Source: Acidimicrobiia bacterium (lineage in GTDB: Bacteria > Actinomycetota > Acidimicrobiia > Spongiisociales > UBA5794). Taken from it: a DNA stretch of 42,754 nt. The translations under genes and the position numbers were made by a program. The stretch covers positions 1 to 42,754 of the forward strand of contig JASJDZ010000010.1 in assembly GCA_030065575.1 (NCBI GenBank). Direction: 5' to 3'. This document shows, in pieces, positions 24,974 through 33,037 of the stretch. The notes under the pieces are model-generated. The model made no database searches and was not told the origin of the DNA. It saw only the letters and a program-made list of their open reading frames with translations. Numbering within the stretch: position 1 is the stretch's first letter; each line of letters begins with the position of its first letter.

Positions 24974-25555
24974 CTACTCGGCAGCTGCCTCCCGAGCGGC
25001 GGCTTCGACCCGTGACCGGTGCTCAGCCCAGCTGTCCTCATCGCGCGGAGGAAGGTTCTCGTTGCCGGGGAGATACCCAACCGAGCCGTCGACCAACTCT
25101 CGCAGGATGTCCGCATGGCCCGCATGCCGAGCGATTTCAACAACGAGGTGTACCAACACGGTGTGCAGGGTGGGGTTGCGCCTCTCCTCCGGCCACCAGG
25201 GAACCTCGCCAACGGCATCGAGCTCGAGCGCAGCAAGCGTGGCGTCGGCATGAGATGCTGAGCTCCGATAGAGGCTCATTATCTCGTCGCGTGACTCACT
25301 TGCCGGCACCCACAGATCGGCATCCGGATCGTCGTTGTCGTCGTCCCAAGGCGTGGGAATGCCTGAGGGGCGACCAAAGCAATCACCCAGGTAACCCAGC
25401 TGTACGTAGGCGACGTGCTTGACGATGCCGAGGAGATTGGTGCCCGTGGGGACGTGCGGCCGACGTACGTCGTATTCGCCTACCCCTTCGAGCTTCGAGG
25501 CCAGCGCGTCACGCTGGACACGGAGGTAGCGCTGCAGGACTTCCTTCTCGGTCAT
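24974..25555 (-). CDS. DinB family protein
   Basis: This 193-residue four-helix-bundle protein belongs to the DinB/DUF664 class. LLGIVKHVAYVQLGYLGDCFGRP supplies the first metal-ligand His, and VLVHLVVEIARHAGHADILRELVDG supplies the HxxxH pair. Many actinobacterial relatives are thiol-dependent S-transferases that use mycothiol. This substrate is unknown. ATG 25555 is preferred over 25564 by alignment of the MTEKEVLQRYL opening. The 25556-25721 gap upstream holds no gene I can support. Confidence 0.85.
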   Translation of the reverse strand: MTEKEVLQRYLRVQRDALASKLEGVGEYDVRRPHVPTGTNLLGIVKHVAYVQLGYLGDCFGRPSGIPTPWDDDNDDPDADLWVPASESRDEIMSLYRSSASHADATLAALELDAVGEVPWWPEERRNPTLHTVLVHLVVEIARHAGHADILRELVDGSVGYLPGNENLPPRDEDSWAEHRSRVEAAAREAAAE

Positions 25556-25721
25556 GCCGATCATTCTTGTCGATGGTGATGGCTGGGGTCGAATGGTGGG
25601 CTCTCCGGACCGGCGTCATGCTGCGAGCGAACTTGTGCTTGCGGCCGCCGCCATCCTCAAGTTCGACATCTACGTACCCGCTCATGTTGCCGGGTTCGGG
25701 CTGGGCTCGATCACCTTCTAG

Positions 25722-26594
25722 TCAGTTTGCCTCGGTGAGGTGGCGGATGATCTCTCCCCAGCGACTCATGATGAAGAAGTGGCCTTCGTCCGGGAGAACC
25801 GTCAATGACGCATCGGGGATCGTCCGGCTCAGGTACTCGCCGGTCCCAATGGGGCTGTTGATGTCGGCGTCGCCGTGCCACAACGCCACCGGTATGGCGA
25901 TGTCCTGCAGACGGAATCCCCAGGGAAGCGTGAAGAGCCTGGCTTCCCATGCCGAGCCGTCCGATCCCGCCCGGAACGACTCCACCATCGAGGCAAGCAG
26001 CATGTCGGTGGCTTGCGGGTCGCTCAGGGCCTGCTGGTCAGGAGCGGGTGCCGAAGCGAAACGGCGCCGGGCTGCACCCTCCGGGTCCTTGGCAAAGGCC
26101 CGCCCCATCATCCCCGTCAGCCGCCGGGTCACCGCCCAGGGCATGCGGCGTGCCATGGCGAGGGCGACCTTGTTGAAACGGTCCATGCCCGCCGTCGCCC
26201 CGGGTCGATCGTAAGGCCCAAAGCTGGAGACCAATCCCACCGCAGTGAGCCGCTCCGGTATCCGGTACGCACAGGCCAGGGCGTACGGTCCACCGGCTGA
26301 CCATCCGGAAACCGCGAACCGCTCAATGCCCAAGTGGTCCGCCAGCGCCGCGACATCCTGCGGCCAATCCAGCAACCTTCGTTCCGGTTGGAAGTCAGAG
26401 AGGCCGTGTCCGGGCCGATCGATCGTCACCAACCGCACCCCCGCAAGTACATCCTGTTGCACCGGGTGCTCGAGCCGGGAACTGCTCGACCCGTGGAAAT
26501 GAACGAGCGGAAACCCTGACGCATCACCCCACTCGGCATAGCCGAGGGAGCGTCCGTCCTCCAACCTGAGCGTCTGATTGGACTCAGCGGACAT
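25722..26594 (-). CDS. Alpha/beta hydrolase
   Basis: This is a 290-residue cytoplasmic hydrolase. VHFHGSSSSR forms the oxyanion region, VSGWSAGGPYAL is the nucleophile elbow (Ser in GWSAGG), WHGDADINSP holds the acid, and LPDEGHFFIM the catalytic His. ATG 26594 is preferred because GGAG lies 8 nt upstream; a GTG lies one codon earlier. Substrate unknown. Upstream, 26598-26945 contains GC-rich palindromes at 26730-26739 and 26743-26755 and no supported gene. Confidence 0.88.
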   Translation of the reverse strand: MSAESNQTLRLEDGRSLGYAEWGDASGFPLVHFHGSSSSRLEHPVQQDVLAGVRLVTIDRPGHGLSDFQPERRLLDWPQDVAALADHLGIERFAVSGWSAGGPYALACAYRIPERLTAVGLVSSFGPYDRPGATAGMDRFNKVALAMARRMPWAVTRRLTGMMGRAFAKDPEGAARRRFASAPAPDQQALSDPQATDMLLASMVESFRAGSDGSAWEARLFTLPWGFRLQDIAIPVALWHGDADINSPIGTGEYLSRTIPDASLTVLPDEGHFFIMSRWGEIIRHLTEAN

Positions 26595-26729
26595 CACAGC
26601 AGCTCCAGCCCATCAACACGCACATTCCGGTGTTGCGCTCGGTCATGATTGTTGGCCCTGAGACCCATCGTGATTCCTTCTCGAGGTTCGTGATTACAGC
26701 GTCCGGTAGATCAGGGTGGCTGCACATCA

Positions 26730-26756
26730 CCCCCGGGGGAATCCACCCCGGGTGGG
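26730..26756. repeat. Pair of GC-rich palindromes
   Basis: CCCCCGGGGG (26730-26739) and CCACC-CCG-GGTGG (26743-26755) sit side by side in the 350-nt region between two divergent genes. They could be operators or a transcription stop. Confidence 0.4.
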
Positions 26757-26945
26757 GATCGCATGCTTGTTCAACCACCCCAACGCAAGAGAGCCATCTA
26801 GTGATGGTCAGCCGTTCGACCCGCCGTCGTTGCGGGTGAATGAGCGGAGTCGTGCGACTTCGGATCTCTTGTTCCCAGGTTGATCAAGGTGTCTAATGGA
26901 GGGGCCAAAGTGGTCCTTCTCTGGACTGCCCCTAGGAGGTCTCTG

Positions 26946-27431
26946 ATGAGAAGCCGTGTGATGCTCCTGATGGTGGTAGGTGGCCTGATCGTCGCCTCAT
27001 GTGGAAGTGGGGAGTCAACCGAGACCACGCCAGAAGCGGCCCCTTTCCACGCAGTACCCGAAGACGCAGTCGCAGTCACCGGCACAGCGACTTGTGAGGC
27101 TTCCTGGCCAGGAGGGCTGTTGACGGTTGAATGCATCCTCGACATGTCTGACCCCAGGGTCAGCGGCAACGAAGTCATGCCCGATACTCACTTCTTCGCC
27201 GCAGGGTTGGACGCAAGGGTGTGGATGGTAGAGGAGGCCGTCATTGCCAATGAGGGGGGCACCTGGCGTGGCAGTTCTCAGGCCGCAGAGAATCTGGACG
27301 GCATTCCTGCCGGAGAGGCGCACTACGTAGGTGAGGGCGGATACGAGGGTCTCGTATTCCACTACTACTTCTTTCACGCCGACTTGGACGAGAAGGCCGA
27401 GCTGCGCGGGTGGATCTCAGGGGGCGGGTGA
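26946..27431 (+). CDS. Lipoprotein of the GGYEGL-motif family
   Basis: This encodes 161 residues. The lipoprotein signal MRSRVMLLMVVGGLIVASC gives a lipid-anchored outer-face protein. The domain has two Cys early (TATCEAS, TVECILD) and the block GTWRGSS...GEAHYVGEGGYEGLVFHYYF. The same block (GIWSGTS...GSGGYEGLQYSY) occurs in the protein at 33038-33478, so the two define a small exported beta-rich family of unknown role. AGGAGG 6 nt upstream is an ideal Shine-Dalgarno. The stop overlaps a possible next gene (GTGA). Confidence 0.72.
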   Translation: MRSRVMLLMVVGGLIVASCGSGESTETTPEAAPFHAVPEDAVAVTGTATCEASWPGGLLTVECILDMSDPRVSGNEVMPDTHFFAAGLDARVWMVEEAVIANEGGTWRGSSQAAENLDGIPAGEAHYVGEGGYEGLVFHYYFFHADLDEKAELRGWISGGG

Positions 27432-27637
27432 ACCCGTTCATCCCGATCCAAGGCGACAAGTGGGGACAGGCCTACCAGAAGAAGTTGACCCCCGGGATGT
27501 GGGAGTTTCCGTCCGGCTTGATCGAAGTGAGCCCGGATCTGAGGATTCGCCTGCTTCAGGGCACCCTCAACTGGACATCGAAGGGGGTGAGGCCGGTCAC
27601 GCCACAGAACTCACAGAAGCCGCCTCGCCTGCGCTAG
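27428..27637 (+). CDS. Small hypothetical protein coupled to the lipoprotein gene
   Basis: This gives 69 residues, starting at a GTG that shares GTGA with the lipoprotein stop codon, so translation may be coupled. The sequence (GDKWGQAYQKKLTPGMWEF and IEVSPDLRIRLLQGTLNW) is not low-complexity and looks like a real beta-rich fragment, but I do not recognise it. The stop codon TAG is also part of the TAGCTT box of the next gene. It could be a decayed remnant. Confidence 0.4.
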   Translation: MNPFIPIQGDKWGQAYQKKLTPGMWEFPSGLIEVSPDLRIRLLQGTLNWTSKGVRPVTPQNSQKPPRLR

Positions 27638-27640
27638 CTT
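27635..27640 (+). promoter_or_regulatory. -10 box of the methyltransferase gene
   Basis: TAGCTT, 9 nt before ATG 27650, with no Shine-Dalgarno. Confidence 0.4.
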
Positions 27641-27649
27641 TGGGGTGCG

Positions 27650-28336
27650 ATGTCGAACTGGTACGACGCCTGGGCGGACCGATACGAGGACTGGACCGAT
27701 GGGATGTCCGCCGACGTCCCGTTCTACGTCGAGCTTGCACGTCAGGCTGACGGACCTCTGGTCGAGCTTGCAGTCGGCACCGGGCGCGTTGCGATCCCGG
27801 TTGCTCAGGCAACGGGCCGTCGGCCAATAGGGATTGACTCCTCGCCGGGGATGCTCGAGCAGGCTCGAGTGCACGCAGATGAGGCGGGAGTCGAGCTCGA
27901 TCTGCGTGAAGGAGACATACGGGACTTCGAAGTCGAGGAGCCGGCGGCCCTGATCTACTGCCCTGGGCGATCTCTGCTGCACCTACCCACGTGGGCCGAT
28001 CGTCGTCGCTGCTTCGAACGGGTGGCAGCCTCGCTTCGCCCCGACGGCCGCTTCGCCTGGAACGCCTTCGCTTTCAACCATCACGTCGCCTCCGAATACG
28101 ACGGCCGTCATGCGGACACGCCGCTACCGCACACGACCTCCTACAGCGTCAGCGACAATCGAGTCGACGTCACCCTGGACGATGGTGGAACGGGTTCGCT
28201 CTGGTGGGCGACCAAGAACGAATGGCTGGGGCTCCTCGACGTCGCAGGCCTGCGCCTCGAAGCTCTCTATGGCGGATTCGCCGGGGAACCGCTCGACGAC
28301 GACAGCGGTGAGTACGTCTTCGTGGCCCGTCGATAA
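27650..28336 (+). CDS. Class I SAM-dependent methyltransferase
   Basis: This is a 228-residue soluble enzyme. VELAVGTGRVAIPVA is the glycine-rich motif I for S-adenosylmethionine, GIDSSPGMLEQAR is the acidic loop that binds the ribose, and GDIRDF the adenine contact. LIYCPGRSLLHLP and AASLRPDGRFAWNAFAFNHH match the post-motif strands of Methyltransf_25/41-type enzymes. Substrate unknown. A TAGCTT box lies 9 nt before the ATG. Confidence 0.88.
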   Translation: MSNWYDAWADRYEDWTDGMSADVPFYVELARQADGPLVELAVGTGRVAIPVAQATGRRPIGIDSSPGMLEQARVHADEAGVELDLREGDIRDFEVEEPAALIYCPGRSLLHLPTWADRRRCFERVAASLRPDGRFAWNAFAFNHHVASEYDGRHADTPLPHTTSYSVSDNRVDVTLDDGGTGSLWWATKNEWLGLLDVAGLRLEALYGGFAGEPLDDDSGEYVFVARR

Positions 28337-28445
28337 GCGCTCACCCTGACCGGCGAGACAGCGCCACGCAGTTGAGCCGCTCTGCGGTCTATCCGGTTCT
28401 GATTCCTCGCTATTGTCCCATCGACTCCCGTCCCGAAAGGAAGCC

Positions 28446-28931
28446 ATGAACACCCTGTCCGTCCGCACTCCTTCCGACACGCAGGTCGAAGTCAGCCGGA
28501 GGTTCGCCTCCTCGGTGGCCCTCGTCTGGAGGGCGTTGACCGAACCGGCGTTGGTGAACCGTTGGCTGCTGGGGCCGCCCGGGTGGTCAATGCCCGTGTG
28601 CGAGTCGGACTTCAGGGTCGGCGGCAGCTACGAGTACGGGTGGCGGAGTGAGGACGGAGGTGAGTTCGGATTTGTCGGTGAGTTCCGCGAGATCGAACCG
28701 CACTCGAAGATCGTGCACACCGAGGGCCTTCGGGAGGGCAGCCCCGGGGCGGAGATGGCGGGCGGGACACTGGTCACCATCAACTTCGCGGAGATGGACG
28801 GGGCCACGACGGTCGTCACGACGATCGAGTACCCGTCCAAGGAGGCACGCGACGCGGTGCTGGCCCAGGGCATGACCGACGGAATGGAGATGAGCTACCG
28901 CCACCTCGACGAGCTCCTCGCCGGGCTGTGA
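28446..28931 (+). CDS. SRPBCC (AHSA1-like) domain protein
   Basis: This encodes 161 residues of the START/Bet v1-like superfamily. The pattern RFASSVALVWRALTEPALVNRWLLGPPGW, VGGSYEYGWR, FGFVGEFREIEPHSKIVHTE and SYRHLDELLAGL matches the activator-of-Hsp90-like (AHSA1) branch common in actinobacteria. These fold around a hydrophobic cavity; function here is unknown. AAAGGAA 4 nt upstream supports ATG 28446. The 172-nt gap to the MarR stop holds no gene. Confidence 0.86.
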   Translation: MNTLSVRTPSDTQVEVSRRFASSVALVWRALTEPALVNRWLLGPPGWSMPVCESDFRVGGSYEYGWRSEDGGEFGFVGEFREIEPHSKIVHTEGLREGSPGAEMAGGTLVTINFAEMDGATTVVTTIEYPSKEARDAVLAQGMTDGMEMSYRHLDELLAGL

Positions 28932-29103
28932 GGTAGGCGAGGAAGCCTCGGGTGCCACGCGCCGATTGTCCCGGGTCGGCCGTATGATCGCGATCGAAGA
29001 GGCTCGGGGCATAGATGTCACCAACACTCAACTCTTCTAACCCGCTAGGACCAGGGCAAACGCTGCCATGCCGATTCGATGATGTGCGTATTGCGAGTGT
29101 CTC

Positions 29104-29544
29104 CTATGGACCGACCGCATCCACGGTGATCGACATCCGCTCGAGTTCCGAGATGAGAGCCTCAAACTCTGCGCGACCAAACGATTCGACTAGGCGTGTC
29201 GAGAATGCAGCTTGCCCCGGCGCGATGCGTTCGATGGCCAGACGGCCATCCGTCGTTGGTGCCAGCAGTGGGGATCTCTTGTGCGCCGGGTTGGGTGATG
29301 CTTGGAGCAGACCCTCGGCGATGAGGCGATTGGCTATCCGCTGCACTGCCTGCCTGGTGATTCCCATCTGGCGGGCGATCCCGGACGCGGTCAGGGGCTG
29401 TCGCAGGACCGCCCCTAGCACTTGCCACCAAGCGACGGTGATGCCGGCAGGTTCAGCGAGTTTCTCCCCCGCCGCCAACAACTGACCATGGAGCTTGAAG
29501 ATCGCCAGAGTGAACTCGCCGCCGAGCTGTGACTCACTCGGCAT
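29104..29544 (-). CDS. MarR family transcriptional regulator
   Basis: This is a 146-residue winged-helix repressor. ITVAWWQVLGAVLRQPLTASGIARQMGITRQAVQRIANRLIAEGLLQ is the MarR helix-turn-helix and NPAHKRSPLLAPTTDGRLAIE the wing. ATG 29544 overlaps the end of the upstream pfpI-like gene by 11 nt, so the two share one transcript. The operator-promoter at 30181-30218 contains MarR-style palindromes, which suggests that it represses its own operon until a ligand binds. Confidence 0.9.
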   Translation of the reverse strand: MPSESQLGGEFTLAIFKLHGQLLAAGEKLAEPAGITVAWWQVLGAVLRQPLTASGIARQMGITRQAVQRIANRLIAEGLLQASPNPAHKRSPLLAPTTDGRLAIERIAPGQAAFSTRLVESFGRAEFEALISELERMSITVDAVGP

Positions 29545-30163
29545 GCGCCATCCCTCCCATGAGGCCGAAGAACCCAGCCTCATCCTGCTTTCCGTAGAAC
29601 AGGTACCAGTTGGCACTGGTCGGCTCAGGATAGAACTGGAGCGCATCGAAGATCTCTCGGGCGAACTCGACCGGTGCTGTCGCACTGGCAGTGACCAGAT
29701 TGCCGTCGCGAACCGCCAACTCGTTTCGGTAGCGGTCGTGGCCGGTGTAGGCCGGAGACTCGAGAATCTGCGGGGCGTTCGACGTGTGGTCGATGTCGTT
29801 CAGGAGGCCACCACGGGCAAGACCGATGGTGGCACCGCAGATGGCCGCCACGGGGACTCCGGCGGCGAGAAACCCCCTTGCGGCTTCGACAAACGCCATG
29901 TTGGAGCCCATGAGCCAGCTGTCCGCACCGGGCAGGATGAGCATTGCGCTCTCGTCAGGATCGAGCTCGCTGATGGTGATGTCAGGTGTGAGCGAGATCC
30001 CGCCCTTGGTCGTTATTGGTTCGAGTGACTCAGCCACTGTCACGATGCGATAGCTTCGTCCGTCCGGCTGCCAATCGCCCGACCCCAGATGGGCGAGGGC
30101 GTATCCCGCCTCCCAATCCGCCCAGGTGTCGTAAATGGCTACGTGGATGGTTTCTACCGTCAT
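29534..30163 (-). CDS. DJ-1/PfpI family protein
   Basis: This is a 209-residue class I glutamine-amidotransferase-like protein. AMLILPGADSW holds the conserved Gly-rich strand, VAAICGATIGLARGGLLN is the nucleophile elbow with the reactive Cys, and HTSNAP lies where the partner His usually is. Relatives act as chaperones, deglycases or transcription-factor-like proteins. AAGGAGAGG 4 nt upstream is a strong Shine-Dalgarno for ATG 30163. It is co-transcribed with marR and preceded by an operator-promoter, so it is probably induced by the MarR ligand. Confidence 0.88.
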   Translation of the reverse strand: MTVETIHVAIYDTWADWEAGYALAHLGSGDWQPDGRSYRIVTVAESLEPITTKGGISLTPDITISELDPDESAMLILPGADSWLMGSNMAFVEAARGFLAAGVPVAAICGATIGLARGGLLNDIDHTSNAPQILESPAYTGHDRYRNELAVRDGNLVTASATAPVEFAREIFDALQFYPEPTSANWYLFYGKQDEAGFFGLMGGMAHAE

Positions 30164-30180
30164 ATTGCCTCTCCTTGCTT

Positions 30181-30218
30181 TATGACAACATATTACCAAA
30201 ATGACAATACGTTGTCAA
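30181..30218 (-). promoter_or_regulatory. Consensus promoter overlapped by MarR-type operators
   Basis: On the minus strand, TTGACA (30213-30218) and TAATAT (30190-30195) are spaced exactly 17 bp. The palindrome TGACAA-TACG-TTGTCA (30202-30217) overlaps the -35 box and part of the spacer. A second half-site TGTTGTCAT (minus strand, 30182-30190) lies at the -10 box. This is a classical repressor-blocked promoter for the pfpI-marR operon. Confidence 0.82.
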
Positions 30219-30260
30219 CTGGGAGAGAGCGCCGTACTTGCCCGCTGCCCGTACTGAGTA

Positions 30261-31337
30261 TCAGCTGTCCTGCTGAGAGATGGCGTCAGCCATAGCCTGG
30301 CTGATGACGGTCTCAACCTCTGGGTTCCCCGCCACCCCGAATTGATCGTCGACGAAGCCCCACAGAGTCCAGTTGACCTTGCGGTCGTTCAGGATGTCCA
30401 TCACGTCCCGATACCACTGGAGCCCGCCACGGTTGTTCTCGAAACACTGCGCCATGGCACCAAATCCCCAGATTGACATCGGCAGCCCATGGTCACGGCC
30501 GAACTCCAACTGCCGATCCAAGTAGAACTCGAGGTATTCACGAGTGAATGGCAGCGTGCGCTCGAATCCGGTGGTCTCGCGGTACCGGATCATCCAGGAG
30601 TCGTGCGGGTAGAACCGTTCCTGCTGGAGGTCTTCCCGCCATGGCGCGAATTGGTGTGTGTATTCGTCGCGCTCGAAGTAGTAGAACTCTGCCACTACGT
30701 TCGGATCGTCGACGAGAGGGAAGGCCTTGTCGGGAGCGAAATCGAGTCCGGTCAGTTCCCGCCGCTGCCCGAGTTCCCCGTAGATCCGTTCGACAAAGAT
30801 GAGGTGGTGGGGATCCAATGCGCGAATCGTCTCGATTGCCCGCTGGGCGAGGGAACGCCACTGTTCGAGACCTTCTGATGGAACTGGTTCGAAGAACAGA
30901 CTGAATCCGGCGATCTGTGATTCGTTGCGATACCGTTCCGCAATCGTGCGCCATAGCCCGAGGAATCGGTCCTGCAACTCCGCGTCGTGCCAGATGGAGC
31001 CATCGAGAGGTACGCCGCTGATGGGCACCGGTTGAGATCCCTCGACCTCGAGGTCGTGCAGGATGACCCACAGGCCATGGCGACGGGCCTGTTCGACGTG
31101 GGCGTCGATCCAGTCCCAGATCTCCGCCTTGTACGTCGTCGGAGCCGAACTGTCGTAGAAATCGCGATACGAGAACACCAGGCGAACGGAATTCAAACCG
31201 AGGTCCGTGAGCCGCCGATAGGTTGTCTCGTCCGGAACCGGAAACTCGAACCGCTCCATCGCGATCCCTCTTAGAACTACCCCTTCGCCCGAATCGCCGC
31301 AAACGATCCGGGTGCCGTCGGTCTGCAGAAATGCCAT
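30261..31337 (-). CDS. GH5-like glycoside hydrolase with degenerate active site
   Basis: This encodes 358 residues with a TIM-barrel of cellulase (GH5) type: VVLRGIAMERFE at strand 1, GLNSVRLVFSYRDF at strand 2, WVILHDLEV at strand 3, and IAGFSLFFEPVP at strand 4, where the acid/base Glu150 is kept but the usual preceding Asn is Phe. At strand 7, where GH5 has a nucleophile Glu (GEFG), this reads LPMSIWGFGAMAQ with no Glu. Strand 8 has WTLWGF. No signal peptide is present. It may be a carbohydrate-binding pseudoenzyme or a divergent hydrolase. ATG 31337 is chosen from where the barrel starts. Confidence 0.65.
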   Translation of the reverse strand: MAFLQTDGTRIVCGDSGEGVVLRGIAMERFEFPVPDETTYRRLTDLGLNSVRLVFSYRDFYDSSAPTTYKAEIWDWIDAHVEQARRHGLWVILHDLEVEGSQPVPISGVPLDGSIWHDAELQDRFLGLWRTIAERYRNESQIAGFSLFFEPVPSEGLEQWRSLAQRAIETIRALDPHHLIFVERIYGELGQRRELTGLDFAPDKAFPLVDDPNVVAEFYYFERDEYTHQFAPWREDLQQERFYPHDSWMIRYRETTGFERTLPFTREYLEFYLDRQLEFGRDHGLPMSIWGFGAMAQCFENNRGGLQWYRDVMDILNDRKVNWTLWGFVDDQFGVAGNPEVETVISQAMADAISQQDS

Positions 31338-31436
31338 TTGACCCCCGATAGCGGTGATTGTACGCCGATTACGGTTCGCGAGGTGAGCTCTCTCACACCC
31401 ACTCCCCGCCGTAGGCCAGGCCAAAGGAAAGGGGCA

Positions 31437-31476
31437 GCCTCAGTAGCTCAGGGGATGGAGCACCGGCTTCCTAAAC
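31437..31476 (+). pseudogene. 5' half of a tRNA-Arg (CCT) gene
   Basis: GCCTCAG-TA-GCTC...GAGC-A-CCGGC-TTCCTAA gives the acceptor 5' strand, D-arm, 5' anticodon stem and anticodon loop (CCT at 31470-31472). The 3' stem (GCCGG), T-arm and the matching CTGAGGC are missing, so the gene is truncated at the anticodon loop. The repeat copy H begins at that point. Confidence 0.7.
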
Positions 31477-31578
31477 CTCTCGGCACAGGCGTTGTGCCAC
31501 CACCGCAGGACCCCACCGAATCGGCGTTTCGCCTGAGCGACAATTGCGAGTTATGTGCTGCAACGCAGGCAGGATTGG
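31474..31578 (+). repeat. Array repeat copy H
   Basis: It begins AAACCTCTCGGCACA, contains the hairpin GGCACA-5 nt-TGTGCC, CCACCACCGCAGG, CACCGAATCGGCGT, and GCGAGTTATGTGCTG near the end. It is closely similar over about 100 nt to copy I at 33973, in the same orientation. It joins directly to the tRNA-Arg fragment. Confidence 0.75.
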
Positions 31579-31659
31579 ACAAACTGGGACCGCCCACAAT
31601 GCCCGATATGGGCCGGATGATCTCGTTGGGCTCGCTGTTGCCTCGCCCGTAACGTCTCG

Positions 31660-32790
31660 CTAGCGGTATTCCTCAATGAATCTGACGATTGCGGCTTGGA
31701 ACTTGGCGACGTCTTCGTCTTCAGCTCCGTGACGAGACTGCTCCAACACGACGAGTTCTTTGTCCGCGTCGCTTGTGCCGATCTCGGTGTAGATGAACTC
31801 GCCTACTTCCACCGGGGCGACGAGATCGTTCCTCCCGTACACCAGCAACGTCGGGACTTCGATCCTCGGGATGACGTCGGTCAGGCTGGTATCAGACACG
31901 ATGTAGGACATGAACTCCTCGGCCTGGACGGTCTTGCTGTTGTTGGGGGCGAGGCGTAGACCGTTGAACGGGGAGAACAGGGACGCCCGGACGGAGTTCA
32001 TGATGCGGCTCATCAGGGAGATCGAACTGTCCATGACCCCGTACGTGTACTCGATGTGATGCATGAAGTCAGTCGCCTCCGTGATGACAGGCCGCTGCTC
32101 GTAAAACTCCTCAGCTTCCTGCCAGTACTCCACATCGACACCGTTGGTCACCTGCTCCTGAGCGTGGACAAGGATTCGCTCGCGGGCAACGACGTACGCC
32201 TGTTGCAGCTCCTGGTTTCCCTTGTAGGCGATGTAGCCGTCAACCCGGGCTTGATTGTCTGCCCATTCCTCGAGGTTCGCCAGGTAGCTCGTTGCGACCG
32301 TATGGCCCCAACTCTGACCGATGAGGAACAGACTCTGGATGTCGTAGCGTGCATCGAGCTCGTCAACGACAAGGGCCAAGTCCTCACCGAAGCTGTCCGG
32401 GGTGCTGTCGTTGGGGTCGGCGCTGCCCTTGGACATTCCTGAGTGCCGCTGGTCCCAGTAGACGACTGCATACTGCTCTTCGAGGACCTTGATCGGCGAC
32501 TCGTTACCCATCTGCCCATTACCCGGTGATACCTCGATTATCGATTCCAGGGTGCCGACACTGCCCGGCCCGCCATGGTTGAAGACGACGAACACGCCTG
32601 AGTCGATGTTGCCCTCAACCCAGACCGGCATGACTGCGTCTTCTCGTTCGACCCAGAAGTAGTCATCCGGCCAGAAGCTGACGGCGATGGACAGGTACAG
32701 ACCGGTCAACAAGAAGACCGGAACCAAGATGACAGCCGAAAGAACCTTGACCCAACGTGGCCACCTCTTCACCGCTCCACGGATGTCCAA
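31660..32790 (-). CDS. Membrane-anchored alpha/beta hydrolase (prolyl-aminopeptidase-like)
   Basis: This encodes about 376 residues. An N-terminal TM helix (VLSAVILVPVFLLTGLYLSIAVSF) anchors an extracytoplasmic hydrolase. FVVFNHGGPGSVG is the HGGPG oxyanion motif of proline iminopeptidases, YWDQRHSGMSKG follows it, LFLIGQSWGHTVAT is the nucleophile elbow, LLVYGRNDLVAP carries the acid and EQSRHGAED the His. Start is uncertain: TTG 32790 has GGGAG 6 nt upstream; GTG 32772 is an alternative. It is the first gene of the accessory region. Confidence 0.8.
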   Translation of the reverse strand: MDIRGAVKRWPRWVKVLSAVILVPVFLLTGLYLSIAVSFWPDDYFWVEREDAVMPVWVEGNIDSGVFVVFNHGGPGSVGTLESIIEVSPGNGQMGNESPIKVLEEQYAVVYWDQRHSGMSKGSADPNDSTPDSFGEDLALVVDELDARYDIQSLFLIGQSWGHTVATSYLANLEEWADNQARVDGYIAYKGNQELQQAYVVARERILVHAQEQVTNGVDVEYWQEAEEFYEQRPVITEATDFMHHIEYTYGVMDSSISLMSRIMNSVRASLFSPFNGLRLAPNNSKTVQAEEFMSYIVSDTSLTDVIPRIEVPTLLVYGRNDLVAPVEVGEFIYTEIGTSDADKELVVLEQSRHGAEDEDVAKFQAAIVRFIEEYR

Positions 32791-33037
32791 AGCATGCTCC
32801 CTTCCCCGGGCCAGCGACCCGCAGTGCGAGCGCGGATCGTAGCGACTCAGCAGGTGCACAATGACGGCCCGCCGACGGGCCTCAGTGAGAGGAACGGCAG
32901 GTCGACAAGCTCTTGGCGTCCGAGGACCACGAGCCACCTCGATGAAGCACACCAGACTCGCGGCGCCGGATGCCGGTCTTGTGCGGCTGCGAAAGCCGTG
33001 CCTCTGGCTGGGAGGCGCACGTCTAGCGGCGGCAGGA

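Noticed and set aside
26584-26646. 20-residue Cys-containing leader peptide (MTERNTGMCVLMGWSCCDVR) overlapping the hydrolase start
   Set aside because: The overlap and cysteines recall attenuator leader peptides, but there is no hairpin pair or regulatory logic, and the hydrolase is not a cysteine gene.
31437-31660. tRNA-Arg with a group I intron at the anticodon
   Set aside because: No 3' exon (anticodon stem GCCGG, T-arm, CTGAGGC) is found downstream, and the following sequence matches the array repeat instead.
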